Below the pieces are notes generated by a model. The model was not told the DNA's origin and did no database searches. It saw only the letters and a program-made list of their open reading frames with translations. Below are positions 53,240 to 63,640 of a stretch of DNA of 64,000 nt, one piece after another (within the stretch, counting starts at the first letter, position 1; each line of letters begins with the position of its first letter). The DNA is taken from assembly GCA_905221605.1 (NCBI GenBank), contig CAJNDS010002241.1, positions 2,501-66,500 on the forward strand, written 5' to 3'. The translations under genes and the position numbers were made by a program. This stretch comes from Symbiodinium natans (Eukaryota > Sar > Dinophyceae > Suessiales > Symbiodiniaceae).

Positions 53240-55120
53240 TCAGGGTTTGGTGTTTTGGTGGACAATGGCGACATGCTTGAAGATTGAAATTATGGGCCCC
53301 TTCTTTGATATGCTATGGAAGTGGACCCTCACTCAGATCAACAGTGCGATATCTATAGCCGCGCGGCAAACACCCAACCTAAACCCTAAACATCCCTACG
53401 TATATACCGCGGCTCCTCGAAGTTGGTGAGGTCAGGGGGGGAGGTGGCATATGTCATGAGGTCTGAACGACAAATATGAATGATCCGGAATATCTCGGAT
53501 ACTTGAGGGCCCCCAGGTACAGGTAGAATTGCCAGGGCAGGGCGCTAGATTGGTTTGTAGGTGCTCTCACTTAGCTTTGCTAAGATACTTAGCTGCAGCT
53601 AGTAGAGCAAGGTGGGGGGGGGGAGGGCCTTCCCTGCACCAGGCCATCAGCTATCATCCCCAAAAACCCCAAAAACCTTTTGGCCCATCTCCTTCTTGGA
53701 GTCTCGATAGAAGCCGCCGGCCTGCAAGAGCCACCAAATCTCAGCTCTCCCGCCTAAACTACCTAAAGCCTAAACGCTACTTCGAAGCCTAGACGCCTAA
53801 ACCCCAAAACAGCCTAAGCCCTGTCTCCTTCAATCAAACGCAATCAAACATACGGTCCCCCAAACCTCCCGCCCCAAAGTGGTACGGTCCTAAAAATATG
53901 TGACCTGTTTGGGATACTCTTTTTTGCTTTGTTTTGGGTGGGGTTCTTATGCAAGGCCCAGGCTAGACCCTCAATTGTAGTTCATTTCTTGGGCTGCTTC
54001 GTACTTCACCAGGAAGAACAACAGGGATCCCAACCAAGGAACTGCCGAAGGTCTAGGTACAAGGAGTGGCCCCCCTAGCTATAAGTAGAGTTATAAGGAC
54101 CCTAAATTGGTTTATAAGGATCCTAACTTATGTTATAAGTCCCTTAACTATAATTAGCATAGTAAGGGGGCCCCTCCTTGTGAGGCCTCTGCAGCTTCCA
54201 GCGACTCGAGACTCGCGCCTTGTGTACGGCGTTGAGGGGAACGCGGCCACAAACGCCTAGGGCAAGACAACCCTATCAACCCAAGAACTCCCCCTGACCC
54301 AGATCTGCACAATCCCAGGCTTCAGGGGAGTTCGTAGCGCTCAGAACATGTCTTATGCTTGGGCCACCAGTTTCGAGTTACATTTCAACCCGGCGTGCAC
54401 GGAGTGCTGCACTGCACTGAGCTTCCGTAAGTGGCAACTCCTGAGAACTGCAGATCCCTTTGGTGCGAATCCCGAACGATGTACTCACTTCGCCCTGACA
54501 CACAACAAAACTCTTGAAGACCTGGCACATGCAGCATGGCCTAATGAACCCAGGCCCAGAATCCAACCCCTATCTGGCTGGGATGCCGGCGATGGCTTCA
54601 TTGCTCAAGGGAACGTGGCCCCGATGCAGCTTCGCGAAGCCGTGGAGTTGAAACTCTGAGTGCAAGCTCCTTGAGGTTGGGGAGTTTCGGGTTTATCGGA
54701 TTTTGGGGTTTCGGGCCCAGGTTAGAGGGTTTAAGGTTTAGGGTTAAGGACATGGGCCAGGAAAGGGGGCTTAGGGGGGTCGTGAGATTTTGCGAGCCCG
54801 CACTACTGAACTAGGGTGGGAGATGGTTCTTTTTAAAATCATCCTGAACCCCCCCCAAAACAGGGAAATCAACAACCGCATCGCACAACCCTGCCTGGTG
54901 TACGCCTGGGGTACACTACAACAACAATAGCAAACAGCAGCAATCACAAAATCTGGCGTCTGCAACGACAACCTAGGAAACACCTCCGACAACCATCAAC
55001 GGAGGTCCGGCCTCTGCATCGTCTCTTCTGGGATGACCGACGCCGAAGCCTGTTAGCCACACTTCGGGTTTGTGTGGTTTTTAAGGCTTAGGGCAAACGG
55101 CTATCCAGCAGCTTCCAAAA
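53240..55120. repeat. Duplicated block, partner of 26940-29700
   Basis: Same order of shared words as in the partner (see 26940-29700). It contains a complete family E element (54059-54182) and lacks the family A elements of the partner. No gene is recognised. Confidence 0.7.
54059..54182. mobile_element. MITE-like element, family E, complete
   Basis: ACAAGGAGTGGCCCCCCTAG at the left and AAGGGGGCCCCTCCTTGT at the right form the terminal inverted repeat. The internal halves TATAAGTAGAGTTATAAGGA and TATGTTATAAGTCCCTTAAC are also related by inversion. Confidence 0.7.
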
Positions 55121-55738
55121 GCATGCTTCATTCTTCTGCGCGCCGCACTGTCCCCGTACGCCGTACGGCCGAATGAAATTAAAGCTTCCTGGATGGCTTT
55201 CCTGCGGCACAAGTGCCTCACCAGTTCAAGCAACTGTCTCGGCCAAGGCCAACGTGTTGGATGAGCGCCTCTCGTCGAGCTTAGGCGTCTTCTCCGCGTG
55301 CTCCATGTGCCACTGGGATCACGCAAGTGATGGGGAAACCTTCTTAGGGTCACCCGGGTAAGTCCGTTCACGCCCTGAGTGGCTTTGCTTTAACTGATAG
55401 TCTGGTTGATCCTCACAGGGCAGAAAATGGTTGAACGCATCCGAATGGCAATATTGTAGACTGGGGCAGGGAACATCTAAAGATCTCTACAAAAACGCCT
55501 CCCTAGCTCTTCGCCATCCTCCCCCTTTTCGCTCCCTTCCAAGAAGATTCAGGGGAATTTGTTCCTTGCCTAACAGTGCAGAATTCGGTTGTGGACACGA
55601 GGGTCCTGAAATGGAGCAGCGGAAAGTAGATGATTCGAAACATGCCCGTTTCAAGTGACTCCCCTTGGGCTCGTTGCAGTTCCACTCAATTCTGCGATAG
55701 CTACTGGGATGTCTCACAGACCGGTGATTGATGTTCGA

Positions 55739-55792
55739 TCCTAAACCCTAAAACCTAAACCCTAAACCCTAAACCCTCAACCCTAAACCCTT
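55739..55792 (-). repeat. Telomere-like insertion in unit 3
   Basis: Between GATTGATGTTCGA and GGGCTCATGGGCGCCGAGCG lie about 54 bp of CCCTAAA-type units. Unit 2 (35212-35245) has GATCGATGTTCGACCGCGCT then CGTGGACGCCAAG with no array. It falls inside the candidate last exon (KYEEHDISEFDDFLLSRSAP). Confidence 0.8.
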
Positions 55793-56040
55793 GGGCTCAT
55801 GGGCGCCGAGCGGCTCAGCAGGAAGTCATCGAACTCACTGATATCGTGCTCTTCATATTTGATTCCTCAGTCGAGTTGGCGACCCGATATCAAACCGCAG
55901 AACTAGTTCAATCCAGATTTCTAGGTTCTACGGTAATGAACAGCACCCGCAGAGCAAAACGAAAACAGCAGACAAAAAATAGGACTTGCAAGGGAAGCAT
56001 TCGCCCCGCAACATGCCGAAGCAATCCCTTCCCCCCAGAT

Positions 56041-56180
56041 TCAGTCGAAGCAGCCATTCTTTTCCAAGTAGGCCACTTCAGCCGTCTGCGAGGCACCCAG
56101 TCCGGTGTCCTCCCGGGCTGTGGCCCTGTCCTTTGCGCTGCACAGCTTCTCCCACGGCAGCTTGCCGCGACCCTTCTTGC
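56041..56180 (-). CDS. Gene copy 3, fused 3' exon (intron absent)
   Basis: After CCAAAG|G the exon reads KKGRGKLPWEKLCSAKDRAT, AREDTGLGASQTAEVAYLEK and NGCFD-stop in 140 bp. This equals the 56-bp and 84-bp exons of copies 1 and 2 joined with no extra or missing base. Copy 3 therefore either lost this intron precisely or never had it. Confidence 0.7.
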
Positions 56181-56369
56181 CTTTGGAAGAAAGGTTCAGG
56201 GTTTAGTTGGGGCAGTTAGGGTTCAGGAAGGGAAAACGATAACCGATAACCTTCGAGAGGCGAGGTTTTGTTTGGAGAGAGCACTTCCACCATAAAACCT
56301 TTTCGCAGGTTGGCGATAGCCAACTTTCAACTCTTGAACTTGAACTCCAAGCAAAACCTGCAGCACAAC

Positions 56370-56444
56370 GCAACGGGACCTGCAAAGTAAAACACGTGCA
56401 GCGTCTGCCCTGCTCTGACAGCTTCATCCACTTTCATCCTCCAC
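56370..56444 (-). CDS. Gene copy 3, conserved internal exon
   Basis: The minus strand after CAACTAAG|G reads WRMKVDEAVRAGQTLHVFYF then AGPVALCC. Upstream of that acceptor copy 3 has a stop codon in this frame, which argues that the acceptor at 56445/56444 is the one used in all copies. It is more diverged than copies 1 and 2 at its end. Confidence 0.4.
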
Positions 56445-56591
56445 CTTAGTTGTCAAGACGAGCGACTGCCTGTGAGGCTAAAGCGGTCCACAGGCTCTTG
56501 AACAGTATAAACTTGGCGAAAGCACGTGCTGCTTAATTATTGCTTTTACACAAGACTCAGCTTGCCTTGAAGTGCCGCTAAGTGACTTCTC

Positions 56592-56760
56592 GAACCACTG
56601 ACATCCCCAGGGGGCTCGCCCTCGGTTTTCCTTGCACCGGACCTCTGCATCGTTCAGTGCAAGCGAAAACTCGACCTCCCATTCCATCTGCGGCTGGTCG
56701 TCCTTGATCACCAGGACCTGCCCCATGGCGTCGGCATCCGCCTTTTTGAAGGCCAGCTTC
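56592..56760 (-). CDS. Gene copy 3, uninterrupted KLAFKKAD exon
   Basis: After CTCCCAG|G the exon reads KLAFKKADADAMGQVLVIKD, DQPQMEWEVEFSLALNDAEV and RCKENRGRAPWGCQWFE. It is the second empty-site reference for the insertion in copy 1. Confidence 0.55.
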
Positions 56761-56884
56761 CTGGGAGAAACGAAGTGTGGAAAAAAAAAACGCAATATTC
56801 ATCAACGATCAGTGTGCAGTCCGCACACTACCAAGCCAAACAATCTCGGAAGGTCCCCCTTTCACTTTCATGAGGTTTTTAGTT

Positions 56885-58288
56885 CTAGCACCCCCACGCT
56901 GCTGCAATCGAACCTGCTTTGTTGCCTTGCAGTGAATGCCGAATGTTGCCTACATCATGCAAATCTCCAAACATACCCAAAGCGAAACAACAAACGCGGC
57001 AAGGCTTCTCTTTGGTCAGAACTCCATCAGAGTCACCCTTCAAGTCCACCACGCTGAGATACGTCTCTGCCGGCAGCTCTGGGTAAATCATCCGACACCA
57101 GCATTGCCCTGGCGTGTCGGGGTTGTCAGAGTGTTGCCCCAGGCCTGAAGCTTTGTCGGTGAAGAACACGCAGGCCAAAGAGCAATCCTCAAACTGCTGA
57201 ACGTTGGCCACGGCATTGTCCCACTGGGTGCTGTACATTCCCGGAAAAGACACAATGCATTGCGTGGCTCTTGCGTTGATCTTGCCCGGAAAGTTGATCC
57301 GACTTGCTGCCAAGCCGAAGCCCGAGAGGTGGCCCAGCCTGCGGAAGGCTTCCATTGGCCGATCCCAGCCTTTCGGGCCAATCATGCCGCTCAGCAAAAG
57401 GGTGGCAAGCACTTGGAGGCCGACATCAATCGACACCACCCACACAGCCAAAAAAAAACCATCATCGTGAACCATGGCCATCCATGACCACAAGCTGAGA
57501 GTAGGCCCCACAATTGCGAGTACTCCGTTCAGGAACAAGCAATACGCCGAGCATCGAATGGCTTCATCACTCCCACCACGGAGCAAAGCACGGGTGGCTG
57601 CGGAGCACAGCGCCAAGCTCTGCGCAAGCAAAATCAAGACGAAAGTGAATACAGAGGCCACAACGGGTAAAACAGGCAGCGACCGAGTGTGAAAGATCAT
57701 CGTATGAAAACACGGAGGAGCCAAACAACTAAAAGAGATGACCAGAAGAACCTGGCAGCTCCTGGCTGTTAAGCCCCAACCCAAAGCTTTAAGCTTGAAG
57801 ATTGTCATGTAAACCTGCAAGGCATTGCAGACAGTCTGCCAAATGTAACAACTCATCCGTGCAATATCAGCATAACGTCCATAGAGAAAGTAATGCATCG
57901 CGCTTTGGTCAGTAGCGCAGCAAGCAAGGCAGAATATCGTCCTCCTGCTCCAAACATGCAGCCGCAACTTCTCCGAAAAGCGGCTCTTGTTGCAGAGGAA
58001 GCAGTAGACTCCAAGCCCCGTAATCAAGGGTCTCGCAACCGCATCGAAAGTTCGAACGATCATCTCATCGGCACCTGGGCTTCGACGCTGGAATCGACGC
58101 TGCTCTACCTGGGCAGGAACCACGTACACATTAGCCACGACCCGCGCCAGAGTATACCTCAGTTGGCAGCCCGTGCGAAACCCTGCGGATCGGCTGAGTC
58201 CCTGAAACATCATTATCTCAAGCACAATGTCAGCCAACTCTGGCTGCAGTCCAGCAACACCAGGAGCACCACCTGCGCCCTGGACCAC
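56885..58288 (-). CDS. Gene copy 3, multi-pass membrane protein, main exon
   Basis: Open for about 465 codons on the minus strand. It reads LADIVLEIMMFQGLSRSAGF, then YTLARVVANVYVV, RPLITGLGVYCFLCNKS, VLLVISFSCLAPPC, VASVFTFVLILLAQSLALC, FLNGVLAIVGPTLSLWSW and SIDVGLQVLATLLLSGMIG (membrane passes). The Cys-rich tail follows: FEDCSLACVFF, DTPGQCWCRM and EKPCRVCCF. It stays open across the position of the 12-A run that breaks copy 2. The join to the first exon is out of frame (about 42 bp shorter than copy 2 near 58250), so an intron or a deletion lies there. Confidence 0.6.
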   Translation of the reverse strand: MVQGAGGAPGVAGLQPELADIVLEIMMFQGLSRSAGFRTGCQLRYTLARVVANVYVVPAQVEQRRFQRRSPGADEMIVRTFDAVARPLITGLGVYCFLCNKSRFSEKLRLHVWSRRTIFCLACCATDQSAMHYFLYGRYADIARMSCYIWQTVCNALQVYMTIFKLKALGWGLTARSCQVLLVISFSCLAPPCFHTMIFHTRSLPVLPVVASVFTFVLILLAQSLALCSAATRALLRGGSDEAIRCSAYCLFLNGVLAIVGPTLSLWSWMAMVHDDGFFLAVWVVSIDVGLQVLATLLLSGMIGPKGWDRPMEAFRRLGHLSGFGLAASRINFPGKINARATQCIVSFPGMYSTQWDNAVANVQQFEDCSLACVFFTDKASGLGQHSDNPDTPGQCWCRMIYPELPAETYLSVVDLKGDSDGVLTKEKPCRVCCFALGMFGDLHDVGNIRHSLQGNKAGSIAAAWGC

Positions 58289-58289
58289 C

Positions 58290-58455
58290 CATGTACCAAC
58301 TTCTCAGCCCCAACTGCCCCGTCCTCCATCTCCCCCAGCTGCTGCGCCACTGCTGCCAACGTGGCGCGGCGACGTGGCAGCGGCGACTCGGGCGACGTCT
58401 CCTGAGAAGCTGCGGGGCAGGTGTGGCGCCTCAGGGGCAGCTCGACGCCTTCCAT
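58290..58455 (-). CDS. Gene copy 3, first coding exon
   Basis: The ATG at 58455 starts MEGVELPLRRHTCPAASQET, then SPESPLPRRRATLAAVAQQL and GEMEDGAVGAEKLVHGW. It is nearly identical to copies 1 and 2; the 5' flank to 58640 is also conserved. Confidence 0.55.
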
Positions 58456-58939
58456 GGCTCCACGTCTTGCTTTGACGACGAAGGTTGATGTGATGCGCAA
58501 AAATGATGGATCAGATCGCTCAGGGCAAAGATGCAACCGAACCCCACAACAGAGTCATAATAAACAGCTGACAACTTCAACTGCTCAAGGGCAGGTACCC
58601 CTTCTCAATCGCCTTTAAGCTTCGCCCTTGTAGGATGAATTAAGACTGAAAGTTGCGGAGCACGAACATCCAGCGGCACTCTCCCTCCAGCAACTTAACA
58701 ACGAAAACGCAAGTGCCCTAGCAGCAACTCAGCAGGTAGTATGACTTCCATAACTGCTGCCGTGGAGATCTGCTGCTGCTGCGACGTGCTATTTCTTCTT
58801 GACACCGCAACTTCAACATTGGAAAAACAAAACAAGCGCCTGTCCCTGCTACCTACACTACACCCTTACAGAAAAGGAAAAGTATACCTCAAGAAATGTG
58901 TCCAAATGCATACACACTTGAACTCGAGATATACGGTTT

Positions 58940-59105
58940 CCGAAAGAAGGGGGGTGTCCTTATTACAAGGGAATCCTACTATTTAAGGGGTCAAAATTCG
59001 GGGTCCCTTATTTTCGTAAACCTCCATATAGAGCGCTTGTGTTTATCAATCCCCCCCCCCCCCCCCAAACCCTAAACTCCAAACCCCAAACCCTAAACCC
59101 TAAAC
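58940..59105. mobile_element. Insertion relative to unit 2 flank (element plus telomere-like DNA)
   Basis: After CTTGAACTCGAGATATA the paralogue (38514-38552) runs directly into the GCCTCCTCCCAGCTGCAGAG region. Here about 170 bp intervene: an element beginning GAAGGGGGGTGTCCTTATTA with inverted-type GGGGTCCCTTATTTTCG, a C-tract (59049-59066) and CCCTAAA words. Confidence 0.6.
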
Positions 59106-59884
59106 CTTCTGTTGGCGCCTCCTCCCAGCTGCAGAGCTCTTGCCGGAAGCCAGGTGGCAACGCTGGGTAGGCGTGCACTTCCGAGTCCTCTGGGTTTGGG
59201 TTTAGGGTTCAGGGTTAGGGTTTAGGGTTTAGAGGTTTAGAGGTTTAGGGGTTTAGGGGATTAGGGGTTTAGGGGTTTAGGGGTCTTGGGGTCTAGGGGT
59301 CTAGGGGTCTAAGGTTTAGGGTTTAGGGTTGGGATGTTCCCCCTTTGTCTAACAGTCCTGAGTAAGGACTATAATAGGGGGGGGGGGGGGGTACTATGAT
59401 CCAACTCTAAACCTCAGACCCCAGCCCTAAACCAAAAACCCCAAACTCAAAACCCCCAAGCCCTAAACCCGAAACCCTAAACCCCAAACCCCAAAACCTA
59501 AACCCGAAACCCCGAAGAACCCTAAACCTGCCTCCAGCTCCAAGAGCCGGTCCTGGTGAAGGGTGGCTTCGTGCATCGAGACTCTGAAGGGTTTGGTTTG
59601 GGGTTTAGGATTTAGGATTTAGGATTCAGGGTTCAGGGTTCAGGGTTCAGGGGTTAGGGTGTAAGGTTTAGGGCTTAGGGTTTAGGGTTTAGGGCTCAGG
59701 GTTCAGGGTTTAGGGGCTGAAAGCTAAACCCCAAACCCTGCCTTGAGAACCCGAAACCTACATTGTTGCAGGCTCGTGCCCGCCAACCCTCAACCCTAAC
59801 GCTAAACCCCTAAACCTTTGGGGTTCTTCAGGTAGAGTGGGGGGGGGTACTTGGAACAACGATACATAGGTCTAGAGAGTTCTG

Positions 59885-60020
59885 GGCTTTGGAGGGGTGT
59901 CGGGAGGGGGAGGGGGGAGGGGGGAAGGGGGGAGGAGAGGGGAGATGGGGGAGAGGGGAAGGAGGGGGGAGGGGGGAGCGGGGAGGGGGGAAGGGGGGGA
60001 GGGGGGAGGGGGGGAGGGGG
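59885..60020 (+). repeat. Polypurine G/A tract
   Basis: About 130 bp of GGGGGAGGGG-type purine sequence with almost no pyrimidine. The Gly/Arg and Pro-rich open frames across it are not coding. Confidence 0.85.
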
Positions 60021-60966
60021 CCCCAAAATCTCAATCTGGGTGCCATACACGCGAAAGACTACTTCTCAAACCCTATAAGCGCTGACTAGAAATCCTAAAC
60101 CCTAAACCATCCTCAAACCTAAATCCATGCAATGGATCACACAACCTCTGAGTTCAAGGTCTAGCGAGGACACCCTTATCCTCAATCCCTTCCTAAAAAG
60201 AAATCAGTGCCTGCCAGCTGAGAGAAAAGGCGGGCAGTACAAAAACTACTTCGGGGGGATTAGCGGAACCCGCACTTCCCCCGCAAATATCGCCGGCCAG
60301 CAAACAGAAGAAGCAAAACAAACCTAAACCCTAAACCGCACAACTCCTACCCTAAACCCAAAAACCAGAACCCTCAACCCTAAATCCTGAAAACCCCTGA
60401 ACCCCCAAAACTCCTGAACCCCGAATGCCCGAAACTCGGAAACCCAGCCCCCCAACCCCTCCGGGTTCTTAGTAGGGAATGTGGAATTACATCTTCCCTC
60501 AAAGAGTATACATAGGACATAGGGGGTATAGGGGGCCTTCTTCCCTAATTCCCTAAACCCTAAACCCCCGACGGCTCAGTTGGTCCTCAAGCCAGGCTGC
60601 GAGGCTTCGGCAGCTCTCCGGGCGCCGCGCCTTCAAGAGGAAAGGGGGGTTTAGGGTTTAGGGTTCAGGGTTCAGGGTTTAGGGTTTAGCGTTTAGCGTT
60701 TAGGGTTTGGGGTGTAGGGTTTAGGATTTGGGGTTTCAGGTTTAGAGTTTCAGATTCGGGTTTAAGGCTGAGAGTGAGAGAAAACAATGTTTTTCAACGG
60801 TCTGTTTTCGGGAGTATCACTTATACGCTGGCTGTATGGCTAATCTTACCTGTTCCCAGGGATTTTGAGCGCACCCGAGTTTTGGGTTTGGGGCCTTCGG
60901 TGGTTTGGCTGTCTCAGGGAATCTTGAAGGAGGGTTAGCTTTCCTAAGGCTTTCTTCCCCAATACT

Positions 60967-61068
60967 TTGGGATCTTCCCCCTTACACTAACAGTCCTTAA
61001 TAGGGGTTGTAGTACCCCCTATTAGAATCCCTATTAAGGGCTGTTAAGAATAAGGGGGAACATCCCAA
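60967..61068. mobile_element. MITE-like element, family A, near-perfect copy
   Basis: TTTGGGATCTTCCCCCTTAC, then AACAGTCCTTAATAGGG mirrors CCCTATTAAGGGCTGTTAAG and AATAAGGGGGAACATCCCAA. The centre is GTAGTACCCCCTATT. This copy has no counterpart in the partner block. Confidence 0.75.
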
Positions 61069-62480
61069 CCAACACTTATATTGCCTTTCATCGGAATCCC
61101 CTTCGGGCACTACCTCTTGATAAGCTCATGCTACGGCAGCCTCTGCACAACTCCAAGACTTAGCTCGGCCTAACTCTGCAGAATCGATGGGTCGTTGTTC
61201 TAAAACGAGGCCTGCGTGTAATACAACAAAAACAAAGGAAAACCAAATGAGAAACAAGCCATCATGTCAAGCGAGCCCTGCGCAAGTCAGTTTTCACAAT
61301 GCTTCTCACGATGTCGCGCCGCGTTGTTCTTCACAGCACAGGCTTGTTCTCCATGTATGCGCGGTCTACGTGTCGCCTTCACAAACTCACTAAGCTGCGA
61401 TTTTGCAAAGTTCTCGACTGTAGGGGAATGGACTCGATGTTCACGGTAGTATTTCCATCCCATTCCCTGTTTGAAGCCCACAGCATGAGGGTTAGGAGTT
61501 GAGGTCCGAGGCCTACGTGAAATGCAGATGTTTCTGGCTTCAAGGTGTGGGGCTTGGGGTGTGCAGCTTGCAGAAACGGCCTAAAATTAACAACTGCTAG
61601 TAAATAGTAACTAGTACGATTCCCTCGTTCGGAATGCGCCGAAGCATTCCTCGAATTTCGCAAGATTCTGCCCCTCGAACTTCTGACAGCCCTCCGGAGC
61701 ATTGCCTGGACGCACTGAAACATCACATCGTCTCGAGACCCCTAAATCCTACACCTGAACCCGACACCCGACTGTCAACCCACCACCCTAAACAACCTAA
61801 ACCCCTTGAGGGCTTCAAACCCGGAACCTTTTGAAACCCCAAACCCCAGGCCCCAATCCCCAGACCCGAAACCCTAGACCCTAAACCCTATCCCTAAACC
61901 CTAAACCCTAAACCCTAAACCCTAAACCCCAAACCCTAAACCCTAAACCCTAAACCCTAAACCCTAAACCCTAAACCCTAAACCCTAAACCCGACGCGGC
62001 CTTTAGGCCCTGGTGCGGGGCCAAGGCCAGCAGTTGACGGTACGCCTCCCGGGCCTGCGCGCATGAGAGATGTTTAGGGTGCTCTACCAACTCAAACAAC
62101 CTGAGAGCCCAAACTGCAAATCCTAAGTTGCCCAGCAACCTAACAATGAAAAGCCTGGTCTTCTTGGCACAGCAGGTTAGAAGGGAACAAAGCCCTTAAA
62201 ACAGGGAATGCAGGTGCGCCTGGCCCCTAAACACTACAGTCCTGAACCCCAAGCCCTAAGCCCTAAACCCTTAAGTCCTAACCCTCCTATATAAACCCAA
62301 AAAATGGAGGCCCGAATCACCTTGACAAACAAGTGAGAACCTGAGCCCTACTAAACCTCCTCAACCCTCCCATCATGGAGACAAAAAAAGAGAGGACATG
62401 GGCTCCTCCCAACTCTGCAGCCCCCAACACGCTCGACCTCCTAAACCCACAAAAACATGAGCCCTGGCAAGCCCTAAACC

Positions 62481-62584
62481 TTGGGATGTTCCCCCTTATA
62501 CTAACAGTCCGTAATTGGGATTACAGTAGCCCCCCCTACTAAATTCCCTACTAAGGACTGCTAGTATAAAGGGGAGCATCCCAA
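62481..62584. mobile_element. MITE-like element, family A, near-perfect copy
   Basis: TTGGGATGTTCCCCCTTATA, then CTAACAGTCCGTAATTGGG pairs with CTAAGGACTGCTAGTATAAA and GGGGAGCATCCCAA. Confidence 0.75.
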
Positions 62585-63640
62585 CCTACACCCCTCAAAA
62601 CCCTAGAGCCCCTGAGATTTCCGGCGCCTCTTGCCAACGGCCAAGCTGGAAATATGCCTCCCAAGTGTCGAGGTTTGAGAGTCCGTCTTGGAAACTTTAG
62701 AGGTTTCAGGGTTGATGGGAGTAATTCTTAGGGTGGTTACATGGTCCCTTCATCTGGGCCCTAAAAAAGGCGAACCCTTCCATGCCCTTTATATACCCTA
62801 TACAATTTAAGGGGCCCATACATCAGAACCCTTTAAGGAGGGTACGGGACCATATTAAGGGCCCATGAAACTACCGTTAGAATTATGGGACGGTTCTGGG
62901 AGTTATGGCTTTGTAGGGTTTAGGGTTCAATGTGATAGGTTTAGGGTTTAGGGCTTAGGGTTTACGGTTTACGGTTTAGGGTTTAGGGTCAAGGGCTCAG
63001 GGTTTCGGGCAACATCGGAGGAGATCACCTGAAGGTTTGGAGGGGGCAGAGGCCGATTTCATCCAAAACCCAGAAACCCTAAACCTTGGAAACCCTAAAC
63101 CTTGGAAACCCTAAACCTTAGAAACCCTAAACCTTAGAAACCCTAACCCTTGGAAACCCTAACCTCTAAACTCTAAACCCTAAACCCAAACATGGCAACG
63201 GTCAACCCAGAATTTTGACTCTGTCCTCCGGGGCGAGGAATTATGGCTGCTGCTGTGGGTGTCGGGTTTGCAGCTTAAGGTTTCAGGGTTCAGGGTTCAG
63301 GGTTTAGGGTTTAGAGCTCATGTTGGCACTGCTGCTGGCCTCTTCCATTGACTTCAAAGTCTCTGTCTTGTCCTGCACCTGTGACCAGGAGTCTCTTTCT
63401 TTACCCCTACCCCACGAATGCCCCGAAAGCCCTGAGCGCCTGAACTTAAACCCTAAACATTAAAACCCTGAAACCTACAAACCCTCGACTACTACATCTG
63501 CCACCATAAAAGACTCTTCCTCGTAAGGGCAATGATTATGTTTGTATTTTGTTTTTTTTGGGAGGGGTTCTTAAGCAAACAGTAGTTGGGAGCCACAAGC
63601 CTCAACCGCATGCCCTCAGCACCAAGCCGGTGTGAACCCT

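Larger units (their letters stand above)
55120..58700. repeat. Unit 3 (contains gene copy 3)
   Basis: Homologous end to end with units 1 and 2, but more diverged in its first 600 bp. The membrane-helix stretch found in units 1 and 2 is missing. A telomere-like insert lies at 55739-55792. Confidence 0.7.
59160..63640. repeat. Duplicated block, partner of 38640-41960
   Basis: Order of shared words as listed for the partner. It is longer because of extra arrays (61880-61992, about 15 CCCTAAA units), a purine tract (59885-60020) and a unique piece at about 61080-61740 with no recognised gene. Confidence 0.75.

Noticed and set aside
59802-60089. Pro-rich and Gly/Arg-rich frames
   Set aside because: They are translations of a polypurine tract in all frames.
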